Below are positions 1-7,542 of a stretch of 64,000 bases of DNA, in pieces. Location: NCBI RefSeq assembly GCF_001714725.1, contig NZ_CP016447.1, positions 3,091,001 to 3,155,000 of the forward strand. Direction: 5' to 3'. Below the pieces are notes generated by a model. It was given only the letters and a program-made list of their open reading frames with translations. It had not been told where the DNA came from and made no database searches. Position 1 is the stretch's first letter. Every line of letters starts with the position of its first letter. The DNA comes from Acidovorax sp. RAC01 (GTDB lineage: Bacteria > Pseudomonadota > Gammaproteobacteria > Burkholderiales > Burkholderiaceae_C). The position numbers and the translations under genes are program-made.

Positions 1-1
1 G

Positions 2-802
2 AGCTATCTCATCCCGCACCCCGTCATCCGCAAGGTCACGTTCACCGGCTCCACGCCCGTGGGCAAGCAGCTGGCAGCGCTGGCCGGCAAGCACATGAAG
101 CGTGTGACGATGGAGCTGGGTGGCCACGCGCCGGTGATCATTGCCGAAGACGCCGATCTGGAACTGGCCATCAGGATCGGCAGCGGCGCCAAGTTCCGCA
201 ACGCCGGGCAGGTGTGCATCTCGCCCACGCGCTATCTGGTGCACGAAAGCATCCGGGCCGAGTTTGTGGCCGCATTCGGCCAATACGCCAAGGGCCTGAA
301 GGTGGGCGACGGCCTGACCGCCGGCACGCAGATGGGCCCGCTGGCCAACCCCCGCCGTATCACCGCCATGGCCGACCTGATGGCCGATGCCGTGCAGCAG
401 GGCGCCACGCTGGTCACCGGCGGCGAGCGCATCGGCACCGAAGGCAACTTCTTTCAGCCCACGGTGCTCGACAACGTGCCGCTGTCGGCCCGCATCGTCA
501 ACGAAGAGCCCTTCGGCCCGGTGGCTGCCGTGCGCGGGTTCGAAAAAATCGAAGACGCGATTGGCGAGGCCAACCGCCTGCCCTTCGGGCTGGCCGGTTA
601 TGCCTTCACCTCGTCGCTCAAGAACGCGCACCTGCTGGCCCAGCGGCTGGAGGTGGGCATGCTCTGGATCAACCAGGCCGCAGCGCCTGCCGCCGAGCTG
701 CCGTTTGGTGGCCTCAAGGACTCGGGCTATGGATCGGAAGGGGGCCCCGAGGCCATCGAGGCGCACCTCAATACGCGCCTCGTGTCCATCATGAACGTGT
801 AG
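2..802 (+). CDS. NAD(P)-dependent aldehyde dehydrogenase, 3' part (cut by window start)
   Basis: The reading frame is open from the first bases, so the N-terminal half of the protein, including most of the Rossmann cofactor-binding part, lies outside the window. What remains is the C-terminal half of an aldehyde dehydrogenase, which oxidises an aldehyde to its acid with NAD(P)+. The general-base glutamate sits in MELGGHAP, and the catalytic cysteine in GQVCISPTR is encoded at 215-217. Further family motifs are NEEPFGPV and [10 protein letters not shown]. The pattern resembles the succinate-semialdehyde / ketoglutarate-semialdehyde dehydrogenase branch, but the substrate cannot be fixed from this half. 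Stop codon TAG at 800-802. Confidence 0.9.
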   Translation, partial: SYLIPHPVIRKVTFTGSTPVGKQLAALAGKHMKRVTMELGGHAPVIIAEDADLELAIRIGSGAKFRNAGQVCISPTRYLVHESIRAEFVAAFGQYAKGLKVGDGLTAGTQMGPLANPRRITAMADLMADAVQQGATLVTGGERIGTEGNFFQPTVLDNVPLSARIVNEEPFGPVAAVRGFEKIEDAIGEANRLPFGLAGYAFTSSLKNAHLLAQRLEVGMLWINQAAAPAAELPFGGLKDSGYGSEGGPEAIEAHLNTRLVSIMNV

Positions 803-869
803 GCAAGGTGGCTGCAGTGAGCCCCGTTGCAGCGCGCATGCAGTGCCGGCGGGAAAGGGCACGAGGGCG

Positions 870-1370
870 ATGCGCCTGAACATGCGCCATGTGGCCCTGG
901 TGCTTTTGGTGCCGCTGCTGGTGGGGGCGGCCGCACTGGCATTCTGGGGGCCGGTGCGGGGCTACGACGTGCGCTGCGCAAAAGAGGCCCGCATCACCTG
1001 CACCCTGGGGCGCGATACCTCGTCGGGGGCTACATCGCAAACGTTTGTGTTGGCATCGCCGGCCAGGGCCGATGTGCGCGTGCAGCCCGTGCGCCGCGGG
1101 CCCGACCGTATCCTGCTGTATCTGGTGGCAGCTCCGCACGACGTGTTTGCCGCCGAGTTTGAAGGCACGGATGCCTACGCTCAGGCCCAGGCAGCAGCGG
1201 CGCAGCTCAACACGCTGTTCGCCGCGGGGCGGTCCGGTGCCCTCCGGATCGAGGTCAAGCCGCCTGCGTACCTGCAGTGGATGCTCTGGGGCGGTGTGAT
1301 TTTTCTGGGCCTGCTGGTGGCGGCCGTAGTGCGCGCTGTGCCGCGCGGCAGCGGGCCACCGCAACGCTGA
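870..1370 (+). CDS. Conserved membrane protein, two predicted transmembrane segments, function unknown
   Basis: No family recognised. The product of about 166 residues has a hydrophobic segment right at the N-terminus (VALVLLVPLLVGAAALAFW) and a second near the C-terminus (WGGVIFLGLLVAAVV). Between them lies a soluble domain of about 100 residues with two cysteines (VRCAKEARITCTL), presumably exported. ATG at 870 was chosen because GAAAGGG lies 11 bases upstream. A GTG at 843 in the same frame has no ribosome site and would put charged residues before the first segment. It faces the terC gene across a shared terminator. Confidence 0.65.
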   Translation: MRLNMRHVALVLLVPLLVGAAALAFWGPVRGYDVRCAKEARITCTLGRDTSSGATSQTFVLASPARADVRVQPVRRGPDRILLYLVAAPHDVFAAEFEGTDAYAQAQAAAAQLNTLFAAGRSGALRIEVKPPAYLQWMLWGGVIFLGLLVAAVVRAVPRGSGPPQR

Positions 1371-1386
1371 AGGCACCCGAAAAACG

Positions 1387-1421
1387 AGGCCCGCCCACCG
1401 CAGTGCGCAGTGGGCGGGCCT
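1387..1421. terminator. Convergent Rho-independent terminator between the membrane protein gene and terC
   Basis: A perfect 12-base stem (1387-1398 with 1410-1421, AGGCCCGCCCAC and its complement) closes a short loop. Read on the minus strand it is followed shortly by a run of T, making it the terminator of the TerC gene. On the plus strand only TTT follows, so it may also stop the upstream gene less efficiently. Confidence 0.75.
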
Positions 1422-1449
1422 TTGTCATTGCCGGAGCGCAGGGCTTCGG

Positions 1450-2475
1450 TCAGCTTTTGGTGCTGGACGGTGCGGGTGGCGCCAGGCTTGCCGGTGCGTC
1501 GCCCGTCTGGCCCCGTGTCTTCCACAGCGAGACTGCAATACCGCCTGCAATCAGGCCGAAGGTCACGCTCAGCGAGATCACGGGCGGGATCTTGCCGATG
1601 ATGCCGACCAGGAAGATCTTGCTGCCGATGAACACCAGCACCAGAGCCAGCGCGTACTTGAGGTACTTGAAGCGGTGGATCATGGCTGCCAGCGCAAAGT
1701 ACAGCGCCCGCAAGCCCAGGATGGCAAAGATGTTGCTGGTGTAGACGATGAACGGGTCATTCGTGATCGCAAAGATCGCAGGCACCGAGTCCACCGCGAA
1801 CACCAGGTCCACAAACTCGACCAGCAGCAGCGCCAGGAACAGCGGGGTTGCAAAGCGCTCGACCTTTCCGGTGGCAGGGTCGTGCTCACGCACCCAGAAG
1901 GCATTGCCACGCAGGCCTTCGGTGACCCGCATGCGCCGCTTGAGGAACTTGAGCAGCGGGTTGCTGGCAATGTCGGGCACATGGTCGGCAATGATCCACA
2001 TCTTGATGCCAGTGAACACCAGGAAGATGCCAAACAGGTACAGCACCCAGCTGAACTGGCTGACCAGCGCGGCACCCAGCGCGATCATGATGGCGCGCAG
2101 CACGATCACCCCCAGGATGCCCCAGAACAGCACGCGGTGCTGGTACTGCCGCGGAATGGCGAAGTACGTGAAGATCAGCGCGATGACAAAGACGTTGTCC
2201 ATCGACAGCGACTTCTCGATCATGAAGCCGGTGTAGTAGTCCATGCCGCTCTGGGCACCCAGGTACCACCAGACCCACGCCCCGAACAGCAGCGCGGCGC
2301 TGATGTAGCCGGCCGAAAGCAGCAGGCTTTCGCGGACGCCGATCTCGTGGTCGTCCTTGTGAAGCACGCCCAGGTCGAAGGCCAGCAGGGCGACCACGAT
2401 GGTGATGAACACCAGCCATATCCAGGCGGGGTGCCCCATGAAATCGGCAAGCAGGAACGGAGTGAAGAGGTCCAT
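1450..2475 (-). CDS. TerC-family integral membrane protein (Alx-like)
   Basis: 341 residues with about eight predicted membrane segments. The family hallmarks are both present: SMDNVFVIALIF near residue 85 and the later FAVDSVPAIFAITNDPF, whose buried acidic residues are thought to handle metal ions. TerC/Alx proteins are linked to manganese export, tellurite resistance and metallation of exported proteins. The C-terminal tail is Ala/Pro-rich and probably disordered. The frame is open far upstream, but the ATG at 2475 (MDLFTPFLLADFMGHPAW) starts exactly at the conserved N-terminus; no good Shine-Dalgarno precedes it. A short ORF with a strong ribosome site lies 85 bases upstream. Confidence 0.9.
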   Translation of the reverse strand: MDLFTPFLLADFMGHPAWIWLVFITIVVALLAFDLGVLHKDDHEIGVRESLLLSAGYISAALLFGAWVWWYLGAQSGMDYYTGFMIEKSLSMDNVFVIALIFTYFAIPRQYQHRVLFWGILGVIVLRAIMIALGAALVSQFSWVLYLFGIFLVFTGIKMWIIADHVPDIASNPLLKFLKRRMRVTEGLRGNAFWVREHDPATGKVERFATPLFLALLLVEFVDLVFAVDSVPAIFAITNDPFIVYTSNIFAILGLRALYFALAAMIHRFKYLKYALALVLVFIGSKIFLVGIIGKIPPVISLSVTFGLIAGGIAVSLWKTRGQTGDAPASLAPPAPSSTKS

Positions 2476-2560
2476 GGTTTTGCGGTATCGGTGTGCACGA
2501 GGGGTGCAGGGCTGCGGTGTCTTCGCAGTGCCTGCGGGAGATCGGTGGCAGGGGCAGGGC

Positions 2561-2656
2561 TTAACGTCTGCGGGCCTGTACCGGCGCCGCGGTCGGCCTG
2601 CACTCGGCGGCAAGCCAACGTCGGGGCAGGTGGCTGGCGGTGCAATGCGGTGGCAT
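2561..2656 (-). CDS. Putative 31-residue leader ORF upstream of terC
   Basis: The short frame MPPHCTASHLPRRWLAAECR... ends in an Arg-rich tail at TAA (2561-2563). It is preceded by AAGGAG with exactly six bases to the ATG, a better ribosome site than that of terC itself, whose start lies 85 bases further on. The peptide is basic (six Arg in 31 residues) and resembles no family I know. It could be a translated leader controlling terC, or chance. The small size and lack of comparative evidence keep confidence low. Confidence 0.3.
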   Translation of the reverse strand: MPPHCTASHLPRRWLAAECRPTAAPVQARRR

Positions 2657-2780
2657 GGTGGGCTCCTTGGTGGTGAAGAGCCTTGAATATGTAACCAGCG
2701 GTCGCACCGGCAAAGCAGTGTTTTTGTGAACCACACATCGGCCCGGCCGAACCTGGGTGCTGCGGCACCCGCGCTCGTGC

Positions 2781-2805
2781 AAAAAAAGGGCTGCCGAAGC
2801 AGCCC
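2781..2805 (-). terminator. Rho-independent terminator of bfr
   Basis: On the minus strand GGGCTGC-TTCG-GCAGCCC, a 7-base stem with a stable UUCG-type tetraloop, is followed by seven T. It lies 23 bases after the bfr stop codon. Confidence 0.9.
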
Positions 2806-2827
2806 GTTCAACCGGTCCCGCAGCCGT

Positions 2828-3304
2828 TCAGCTGGCGTCACCCATTTGCGATTGCAGGTAGTTCTGCAGGCCCACCTTGCCGATGAGCTCGATCTGGGTT
2901 TCCAGAAAATCAATGTGCTCTTCGGTGTCGTCCAGGATCTTTTGCAGCAGGTCGCGCGAGACATAGTCGCGGACTGCTTCACAGTGGGCAATGCCTTCCT
3001 TGATGGTGGCCTGGGCGCCCAGTTCGGAGCGCAGGTCGCACGCCAGCACCTCGGGCACGTCTTCGCCGACCTGCAGCTTGGCCAGGTCCTGCAGGTTGGG
3101 CAGGCCGTCAAGCATGAAGATGCGGTCCATCAGCCAGTCGGCGTGCTTCATCTCACCGATGGATTCCTCGTATTCCTTCTTGGCCAGCTTGTCGAAGCCC
3201 CAGTGCTTGAGCATGCGGTAGTGCAGGAAGTACTGGTTGATCGCGGTGAGCTCGTTCTTGAGCTGGGCCTGCAGATGGCCGATGACCTGTGCGTCGCCTT
3301 TCAT
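2828..3304 (-). CDS. bfr: Bacterioferritin
   Basis: 158 residues, the usual length. Bacterioferritin forms a 24-subunit cytoplasmic shell that oxidises Fe(II) and stores it as a mineral core. The ferritin-like four-helix pattern is complete, with ferroxidase ligands in NELTAINQYFLHYRML, EYEESIGEMKHADWLMDRI and DDTEEHIDFLETQIEL. The haem-ligand methionine region (IFMLDGLPNLQ) is present. The ATG at 3304 (MKGDAQVIGHLQAQL) has AGGAGT upstream; the longer open frame is not the gene. The iron permease gene lies upstream on the same strand, 207 bases away, so uptake and storage may be transcribed together. No bfd ferredoxin gene is adjacent. Confidence 0.95.
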   Translation of the reverse strand: MKGDAQVIGHLQAQLKNELTAINQYFLHYRMLKHWGFDKLAKKEYEESIGEMKHADWLMDRIFMLDGLPNLQDLAKLQVGEDVPEVLACDLRSELGAQATIKEGIAHCEAVRDYVSRDLLQKILDDTEEHIDFLETQIELIGKVGLQNYLQSQMGDAS

Positions 3305-3443
3305 GGGGACTCCTAGTGCGTTGCGTTGATTCGGGCTCGATTGTGAGTGACGCGGGTCCACGGCGGCAACCCAAACCCCTGCAGGGCCGGGCGGGCTGCG
3401 TGTGATGCTGATGGTGGTTCGCATCCGGGCCGCGCAAGGTGCT

Positions 3444-3485
3444 GCGCGGTACGCGGTACGCGGCACGCGCCACGCGCCACGCGTG
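3444..3485. repeat. Degenerate heptamer tandem repeat, about six units
   Basis: Six consecutive 7-base units of the type ACGCGGT/ACGCGCC (gcgcggt, acgcggt, acgcggc, acgcgcc, acgcgcc, acgcgtg) occupy the spacer between ftr1 and bfr, about 140 bases before the bfr start. The units alternate A/C/G so that short self-complementary CGCG steps recur. Confidence 0.7.
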
Positions 3486-3511
3486 GTGCATGCCGTGTGC
3501 GACCACGCTGC

Positions 3512-4312
3512 TCAGCGGGCCGGGCGGGCTGCCCCGCTGGCCCCGGGTGCGGCATGCGCGCCGCGCCGGTCGCGCCAGTGGGCCACGCCCAGCCACAACG
3601 TGGGCACCAGCACCAGTGCCAGCGATAGTGCCTGCGCCACCACGCCCTCGGCCAGGTCTTCGGTGGCGGTGTGCCACCAGGCGTTGTCCACGCCTGGCAC
3701 CAGGCCGCCTTCGGTGAATTCATGCAAGGCGTACACCACCAGCTGCACCGCAAACACGGCCATGAACCACGATGTCACCCGGAAAAACCGCCCCAGGTTC
3801 ACGGCGCGGCCGTAGCGCGTCCAGGCCCATGCAATGGCAATGGCCACTGCCAGCCCGGCGAGGCCACCCCAGGCCATGTACGCCAGCTCGGCGCTGCTGG
3901 CCAGTGCCGCCAGCATGGTGGCCGTCTCCACGCCTTCACGACCCACCATGAACAGGGCAAACAGAAACACGGTGGCCGCGGCGCGTGGCCCCTGCAGCAC
4001 GCTGGCGCGGTCCATGCGCTGGGCGATCTCGCTGCCCATGCCCTTGCCTGCACCCTGCATGTGCACCACGCACCAGGCCACGGCAGCGGCCGCTAGCAGT
4101 GCCATGGCGCCTTCGGCGGCCGGTGAGAGCGCCCCCACGCGCGAGAGCACCCAGCCCAGCACGACCGACAGGAGTGCGGCCACGGCCACCCCTGCGCGCA
4201 GCGGCAGCAAGAGCTGCACGCGGCCCGTCTTGCGCAGGTACAGCGTGGCAATGGCGATGACGAGAAGGGCTTCGAGGCCCTCGCGAAAGCAGATGAGGAA
4301 GGTCTGGAACAT
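3512..4312 (-). CDS. FTR1-family iron permease
   Basis: 266 residues with about seven predicted membrane helices. Both iron-binding REGxE motifs of the FTR1/EfeU family are present: REGLE at residues 10-14 in the first helix and REGVE starting at residue 125. The family imports oxidised iron across the inner membrane, usually with a periplasmic partner (EfeO/EfeB, or the P19 group). No such partner gene is adjacent. The C-terminus ends in an Ala/Gly/Arg-rich stretch. The upstream region has a -10-like box covered by a Fur-like site, fitting iron repression. Confidence 0.9.
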   Translation of the reverse strand: MFQTFLICFREGLEALLVIAIATLYLRKTGRVQLLLPLRAGVAVAALLSVVLGWVLSRVGALSPAAEGAMALLAAAAVAWCVVHMQGAGKGMGSEIAQRMDRASVLQGPRAAATVFLFALFMVGREGVETATMLAALASSAELAYMAWGGLAGLAVAIAIAWAWTRYGRAVNLGRFFRVTSWFMAVFAVQLVVYALHEFTEGGLVPGVDNAWWHTATEDLAEGVVAQALSLALVLVPTLWLGVAHWRDRRGAHAAPGASGAARPAR

Positions 4313-4347
4313 GGTGGGCTGCCGGGCAAGGCGGTGGTACGGAGTTT

Positions 4348-4364
4348 GCTATCAATTAAATAGC
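4348..4364. repeat. GCTAT-N7-ATAGC intergenic repeat, copy 1
   Basis: gctat-caattaa-atagc: an inverted repeat of 5+5 bases around a 7-base AT spacer. Three more copies of the same 17-base form occur at 7475, 21011 and 36862, all between genes. After this copy comes CTATAGAGCCAAT, similar to the flank of the 21011 copy (CTATAAAGTCAAT). Confidence 0.8.
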
Positions 4365-4495
4365 TATAGAGCCAATTGGTTATTGCGTCAGAGCCGTTTT
4401 TCGCTTGGATATGAAAAGGTCGGACCGAAACTTCTGCCTTGGCGCACAGCACCCCGCGCAGGAGGTGGGCGGGGGCGCGCGCCGGGCATGGGTTC

Positions 4496-4525
4496 ATCAT
4501 AAAAGCAAATGCGAATCAGTGCTAT
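4496..4525 (-). promoter_or_regulatory. Candidate ftr1 promoter with overlapping Fur-like box
   Basis: On the minus strand TATGAT (4496-4501) fits a -10 box; no good -35 is visible. Immediately upstream the plus-strand GCAAATGCGAATCAG (4505-4519) matches two GATAAT-type hexamers at four of six bases each, the usual repeat logic of Fur sites. A Fur protein bound here would cover the promoter. Match judged by eye. Confidence 0.35.
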
Positions 4526-4700
4526 TGGCAATATTGATCTGGCGCAACCCGTGTCCCGTCAATCGCGGTGAAAGCGGCAACCTCTGCCGTGTGGACGTTC
4601 TGCCGTCTTGATACTTCGTTGGCTGGCCTCAGCTACAAGACGCTCGTACAGCCAAGGCGTGCGATGCCACGGCAGGCTTGGCCGTGTATAGCCCTAGTCA

Positions 4701-4736
4701 ATTGATTGCATCAAATCAATTAATTGGATTGATGGT
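4701..4736 (+). promoter_or_regulatory. Candidate OxyR-type operator upstream of ahpC
   Basis: Three spaced copies of ATTGAT/ATCAAT (4701-4706, 4715-4720, 4728-4733) form an AT-rich, partly palindromic block in otherwise GC-rich DNA. It abuts the likely -35 element of ahpC, the position expected for an OxyR activator site. The exact OxyR consensus is not matched, so another LysR-type protein is possible. Confidence 0.35.
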
Positions 4737-4753
4737 GCTGGCCAGCCTAAACT
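4724..4753 (+). promoter_or_regulatory. Candidate sigma-70 promoter of ahpC
   Basis: TTGGAT (4724-4729), an 18-base spacer and TAAACT (4748-4753) lie about 40 bases before the ahpC start. Both boxes are imperfect, which fits an activator-dependent promoter. Confidence 0.4.
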
Positions 4754-4792
4754 TCAGTCCGTTCTGTTCACAAACCCCAAGAGGAAACAACC

Positions 4793-5368
4793 ATGTCCCT
4801 GATCAACACGCAAGTCCAGCCCTTCAAGACCACCGCTTTCGTCAACCGCAGCGGCAAGGGTGAGTTCATCGACCTGACCGAAGCCGACCTGAAGGGCAAG
4901 TGGTCCGTGCTGATCTTCATGCCAGCCGCGTTCACCTTCAACTGCCCCACCGAAATCGAAGACGCTGCCGACAACTACGCGGCCTTCCAGGCTGCTGGCG
5001 CCGAGGTCTATATCGTGACGACCGACACGCACTTCTCGCACAAGGTGTGGCACGAAACGTCCGACGCCGTGGGCAAGGCCAAGTTCCCGCTGGTCGGCGA
5101 CCCAACGCACCAGCTGACCAACGCTTTTGGCGTGCACATCGCTGAAGAAGGCCTGGCACTGCGCGGCACGTTCGTCATCAACCCCGATGGCTTGATCAAG
5201 ACCATGGAAGTGCATTCCAACGAAATCGCCCGCGACGTGTCGGAAACCCTGCGCAAGCTCAAGGCTGCCCAGTTCACCGCCGCCAACCCTGGCCAGGTCT
5301 GCCCCGCCAAGTGGAAGGAAGGCGCCAAGACCCTGACGCCTTCGCTGGACCTGGTCGGCAAGATCTAA
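4793..5368 (+). CDS. ahpC: Alkyl hydroperoxide reductase subunit C (2-Cys peroxiredoxin)
   Basis: 191 residues, full length. It reduces H2O2, organic peroxides and peroxynitrite in the cytoplasm. The peroxidatic cysteine is C51 in AAFTFNCPTEIED and the resolving cysteine C170 in GQVCPAKWKEG. FNCPTE rather than FVCPTE is normal for this proteobacterial subgroup. The C-terminal SLDLVGKI tail is intact. Ribosome site AGAGGA precedes the ATG. A strong terminator follows, and the reductase gene ahpF starts about 200 bases on, so the two need not be made in equal amounts. Confidence 0.97.
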   Translation: MSLINTQVQPFKTTAFVNRSGKGEFIDLTEADLKGKWSVLIFMPAAFTFNCPTEIEDAADNYAAFQAAGAEVYIVTTDTHFSHKVWHETSDAVGKAKFPLVGDPTHQLTNAFGVHIAEEGLALRGTFVINPDGLIKTMEVHSNEIARDVSETLRKLKAAQFTAANPGQVCPAKWKEGAKTLTPSLDLVGKI

Positions 5369-5417
5369 GCAGCACGCTGCTTCGGCTGAGCGCACGCACA
5401 CGGTGCGGCGCTCCCGG

Positions 5418-5465
5418 GCCGGACAGGGCCATGGCGCGTGTGCGCCATGCCGTCCGGCTTTTTTT
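5418..5465 (+). terminator. Rho-independent terminator after ahpC
   Basis: GCCGGAC (5418-5424) pairs with GTCCGGC (5452-5458), with further pairing inside (CCATGGCGC/GCGCCATG), followed by seven T. It separates ahpC from ahpF. Confidence 0.85.
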
Positions 5466-5566
5466 CGCCTGCAATCCGGGCCACAGATTCAGCAAGGGTT
5501 GACCTGCAGCACAACTGCCCACCGCCCTGATGCATCACCATTCGAAGTTCAATAAAGGAAGCCACC

Positions 5567-7183
5567 ATGCTCGACGACCAACTCAAATCGCAACTCTCTG
5601 CCTACCTCGAACGCGTGCAGCAGCCATTTGAACTGGTGGCTTCCCTGGACGACAGCGAGACTGCGCGCGACATGCGCGAGCTGCTGGAAACCATCCAGTC
5701 CCTGCGCACCGACAAGATCACGCTGCGCACCGACGGCACCGATGCGCGCAAACCATCGTTCAGCCTGCAGCGCGTGGGCGCCACCAACAGCCTGCGTTTT
5801 GCCGGGCTGCCCCTGGGCCACGAGTTCACCTCGCTGGTGCTGGCGCTGCTGTGGACGGGCGGCCACCCGCCCAAGGTCGAGCAGGACGTGATCGACTCCA
5901 TCAAGGCCCTGGACGGTGACTTCAATTTCGAGGTCTACATGAGCCTGACCTGCCACAACTGCCCGGACGTGGTGCAGGCGCTGTCGCTCATGGCCATCGT
6001 CAATCCCAAGGTCAAGACGACCGTGATCGAAGGCGGCGCCTTCCAGCAGGAAGTGACCGACCGCGAAATCATGGCCGTGCCCATGGTGTTCCTCAACGGC
6101 CAGGTGTTCGGCTCGGGCCGCATGACCATCGAGGAAATCGTGGCCAAGCTCGACACCGGCTCTGCCGCCCGCGAAGCCGCCAAGCTGTCTGCCAAGGACC
6201 CGTATGACGTGCTCATCGTGGGTGGTGGCCCCGCAGGCGCTGCAGCCGCCGTGTATGCCGCCCGCAAGGGTATCCGCGTGGGTGTGGCGGCCGAGCGCTT
6301 TGGCGGCCAGGTCAACGACACGCTGGCCATCGAGAACTACATCTCGGTGCAGGAAACCGACGGCCCCAAGTTTGCTGCCGCACTGGAGGCGCAGACCCGC
6401 TCGTACGGCGTGGACATCATGAACCTGCAGCGCGCTGACAAGATCATCCCCGCGGCCCAGCCCGGCGGCCTGACCGAAGTGGTGCTGGCCAACGGCGGCT
6501 CGCTCAAGGCCAAGACGGTGATCCTGTCGACCGGCGCCCGCTGGCGCAATGTGAACGTGCCCGGCGAAGCCGAGTACAAGAACAAGGGCGTGGCGTACTG
6601 CCCGCACTGCGATGGCCCGCTGTTCAAGGGCAAGCGCACGGCCGTGATCGGCGGCGGCAACTCGGGTGTCGAGGCGGCCATCGACCTGGCAGGCGTGGTG
6701 GCCCACGTCACGCTGATTGAATTTGCCGACCAGCTCAAGGCCGACGCGGTGCTGGTCAACAAGCTCAAGAGCCTGTCCAACGTGACCATCCACACCAACG
6801 CGCAGACCACCGAGATCACCGGCGCCGACGGCAAGGTCAACGGCCTCAAGTACAAGGACCGCGCCACCAACGTGGAACACCTGGTGCCGCTGGAAGGCGT
6901 GTTCGTGCAGATCGGCCTGGTGCCCAACACCGAGTGGCTCAAGGGCACGGTGGAGCTGAGCAAGTTTGGCGAGATCGTGGTGGATGCCAAGGGCCACACC
7001 AACGTGCCGGGCGTGTTTGCGGCCGGCGACTGCACCACGGTGCCGTACAAGCAGATCGTGATTGCAGCGGGCGACGGTTCGAAGGCGGCGCTGAGCGCGT
7101 TCGACCACCTCATCCGCCAGCCGGCACTGCCTGCGGCTTCGGCAGCCGCGCCCGCTGCAGAGCGGGTGGCTGAACCCGCCTGA
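5567..7183 (+). CDS. ahpF: Alkyl hydroperoxide reductase subunit F
   Basis: 538 residues. This FAD flavoprotein passes electrons from NADH to AhpC. The N-terminal domain is a tandem thioredoxin fold with CHNC at C129/C132. The FAD-binding [17 protein letters not shown] motif starts near residue 220, the redox-active CPHC is at C345/C348, and the NAD-binding [15 protein letters not shown] follows. The cysteine numbers coincide with those of the E. coli enzyme. The C-terminal tail is Ala-rich. ATG preceded by AAAGGA. It follows ahpC after the terminator and may rely on readthrough or its own promoter. Confidence 0.97.
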   Translation: MLDDQLKSQLSAYLERVQQPFELVASLDDSETARDMRELLETIQSLRTDKITLRTDGTDARKPSFSLQRVGATNSLRFAGLPLGHEFTSLVLALLWTGGHPPKVEQDVIDSIKALDGDFNFEVYMSLTCHNCPDVVQALSLMAIVNPKVKTTVIEGGAFQQEVTDREIMAVPMVFLNGQVFGSGRMTIEEIVAKLDTGSAAREAAKLSAKDPYDVLIVGGGPAGAAAAVYAARKGIRVGVAAERFGGQVNDTLAIENYISVQETDGPKFAAALEAQTRSYGVDIMNLQRADKIIPAAQPGGLTEVVLANGGSLKAKTVILSTGARWRNVNVPGEAEYKNKGVAYCPHCDGPLFKGKRTAVIGGGNSGVEAAIDLAGVVAHVTLIEFADQLKADAVLVNKLKSLSNVTIHTNAQTTEITGADGKVNGLKYKDRATNVEHLVPLEGVFVQIGLVPNTEWLKGTVELSKFGEIVVDAKGHTNVPGVFAAGDCTTVPYKQIVIAAGDGSKAALSAFDHLIRQPALPAASAAAPAAERVAEPA

Positions 7184-7241
7184 TCTGCTATCCAGCACGG
7201 CTGTAGCGCGTTTTTACAAACCGCCCACAGCCATCCATTCC

Positions 7242-7280
7242 AGAGCGCGTAGCGACTTCGGTTGCTGCGCGCTCTTTGCT
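7242..7280 (+). terminator. Probable terminator of ahpF
   Basis: AGAGCGCGTAGC (7242-7253) pairs with GCTGCGCGCTCT (7264-7275; one G-T pair) around a 10-base loop, followed by TTGCTTT. The T run is interrupted. Confidence 0.6.
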
Positions 7281-7451
7281 TTGGCGCAGAGACACGCGGG
7301 TAAGCGGACCGCCAGGTCCCAGCCTGCACAAGGCGCGCATCGCGTGCGATGCCCTGCTGCGGGCGAGGGGGGGTACCTCGTGGGGCAGGGCGCGTGGGGC
7401 GGCGCTTTGCAGGCTGCTACAGACGAAATTCCTAGCCTTTTCGGCCTCTGG

Positions 7452-7491
7452 CGCTTGTATTGATTGTCTGTATTGCTATACAAATAATAGC
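7452..7491. repeat. GCTAT-N7-ATAGC intergenic repeat, copy 2, with long left flank
   Basis: The core gctat-acaaata-atagc lies at 7475-7491. The preceding bases (GCTTGTATTGATTG...) closely match the flank of copy 4 at 36839-36861, so the two copies are alike over about 40 bases. Confidence 0.8.
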
Positions 7492-7542
7492 GTACGGTGC
7501 AGCGCACACGCCTGGCGCGAGACCCGGTGGGTCAGCGCCCGC

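Larger units (their letters stand above)
4313..4792. other. Divergent control region between ftr1 and ahpC
   Basis: No gene is seen in these 480 bases. From left to right it holds one copy of the GCTAT-N7-ATAGC repeat (in the ftr1 leader), a -10-like box and Fur-like site for ftr1 (4496-4525), an AT-rich OxyR-like site (4701-4736) and the ahpC promoter (4724-4753). Confidence 0.6.
7184..7542. other. Spacer between ahpF and the SUMF1-domain gene
   Basis: No gene is seen in 359 bases. It holds a likely ahpF terminator (7242-7280), a GC-rich middle without recognisable features, and one GCTAT-N7-ATAGC repeat with its extended left flank (7452-7491). Confidence 0.6.

Noticed and set aside
2476-2720. 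Manganese (yybP-ykoY) riboswitch upstream of terC
   Set aside because: TerC/Alx genes often carry one, but the conserved GGGGAGUA and GAGACC-type segments were not found in this leader.
1450-3111. 553-residue version of the TerC protein
   Set aside because: The N-terminal 210 residues are read through the bfr gene and spacer out of frame with bfr; the TerC homology begins at ATG 2475.
5549-7198. Long minus-strand frame of 549 codons opposite ahpF
   Set aside because: Shadow of ahpF; no family features.
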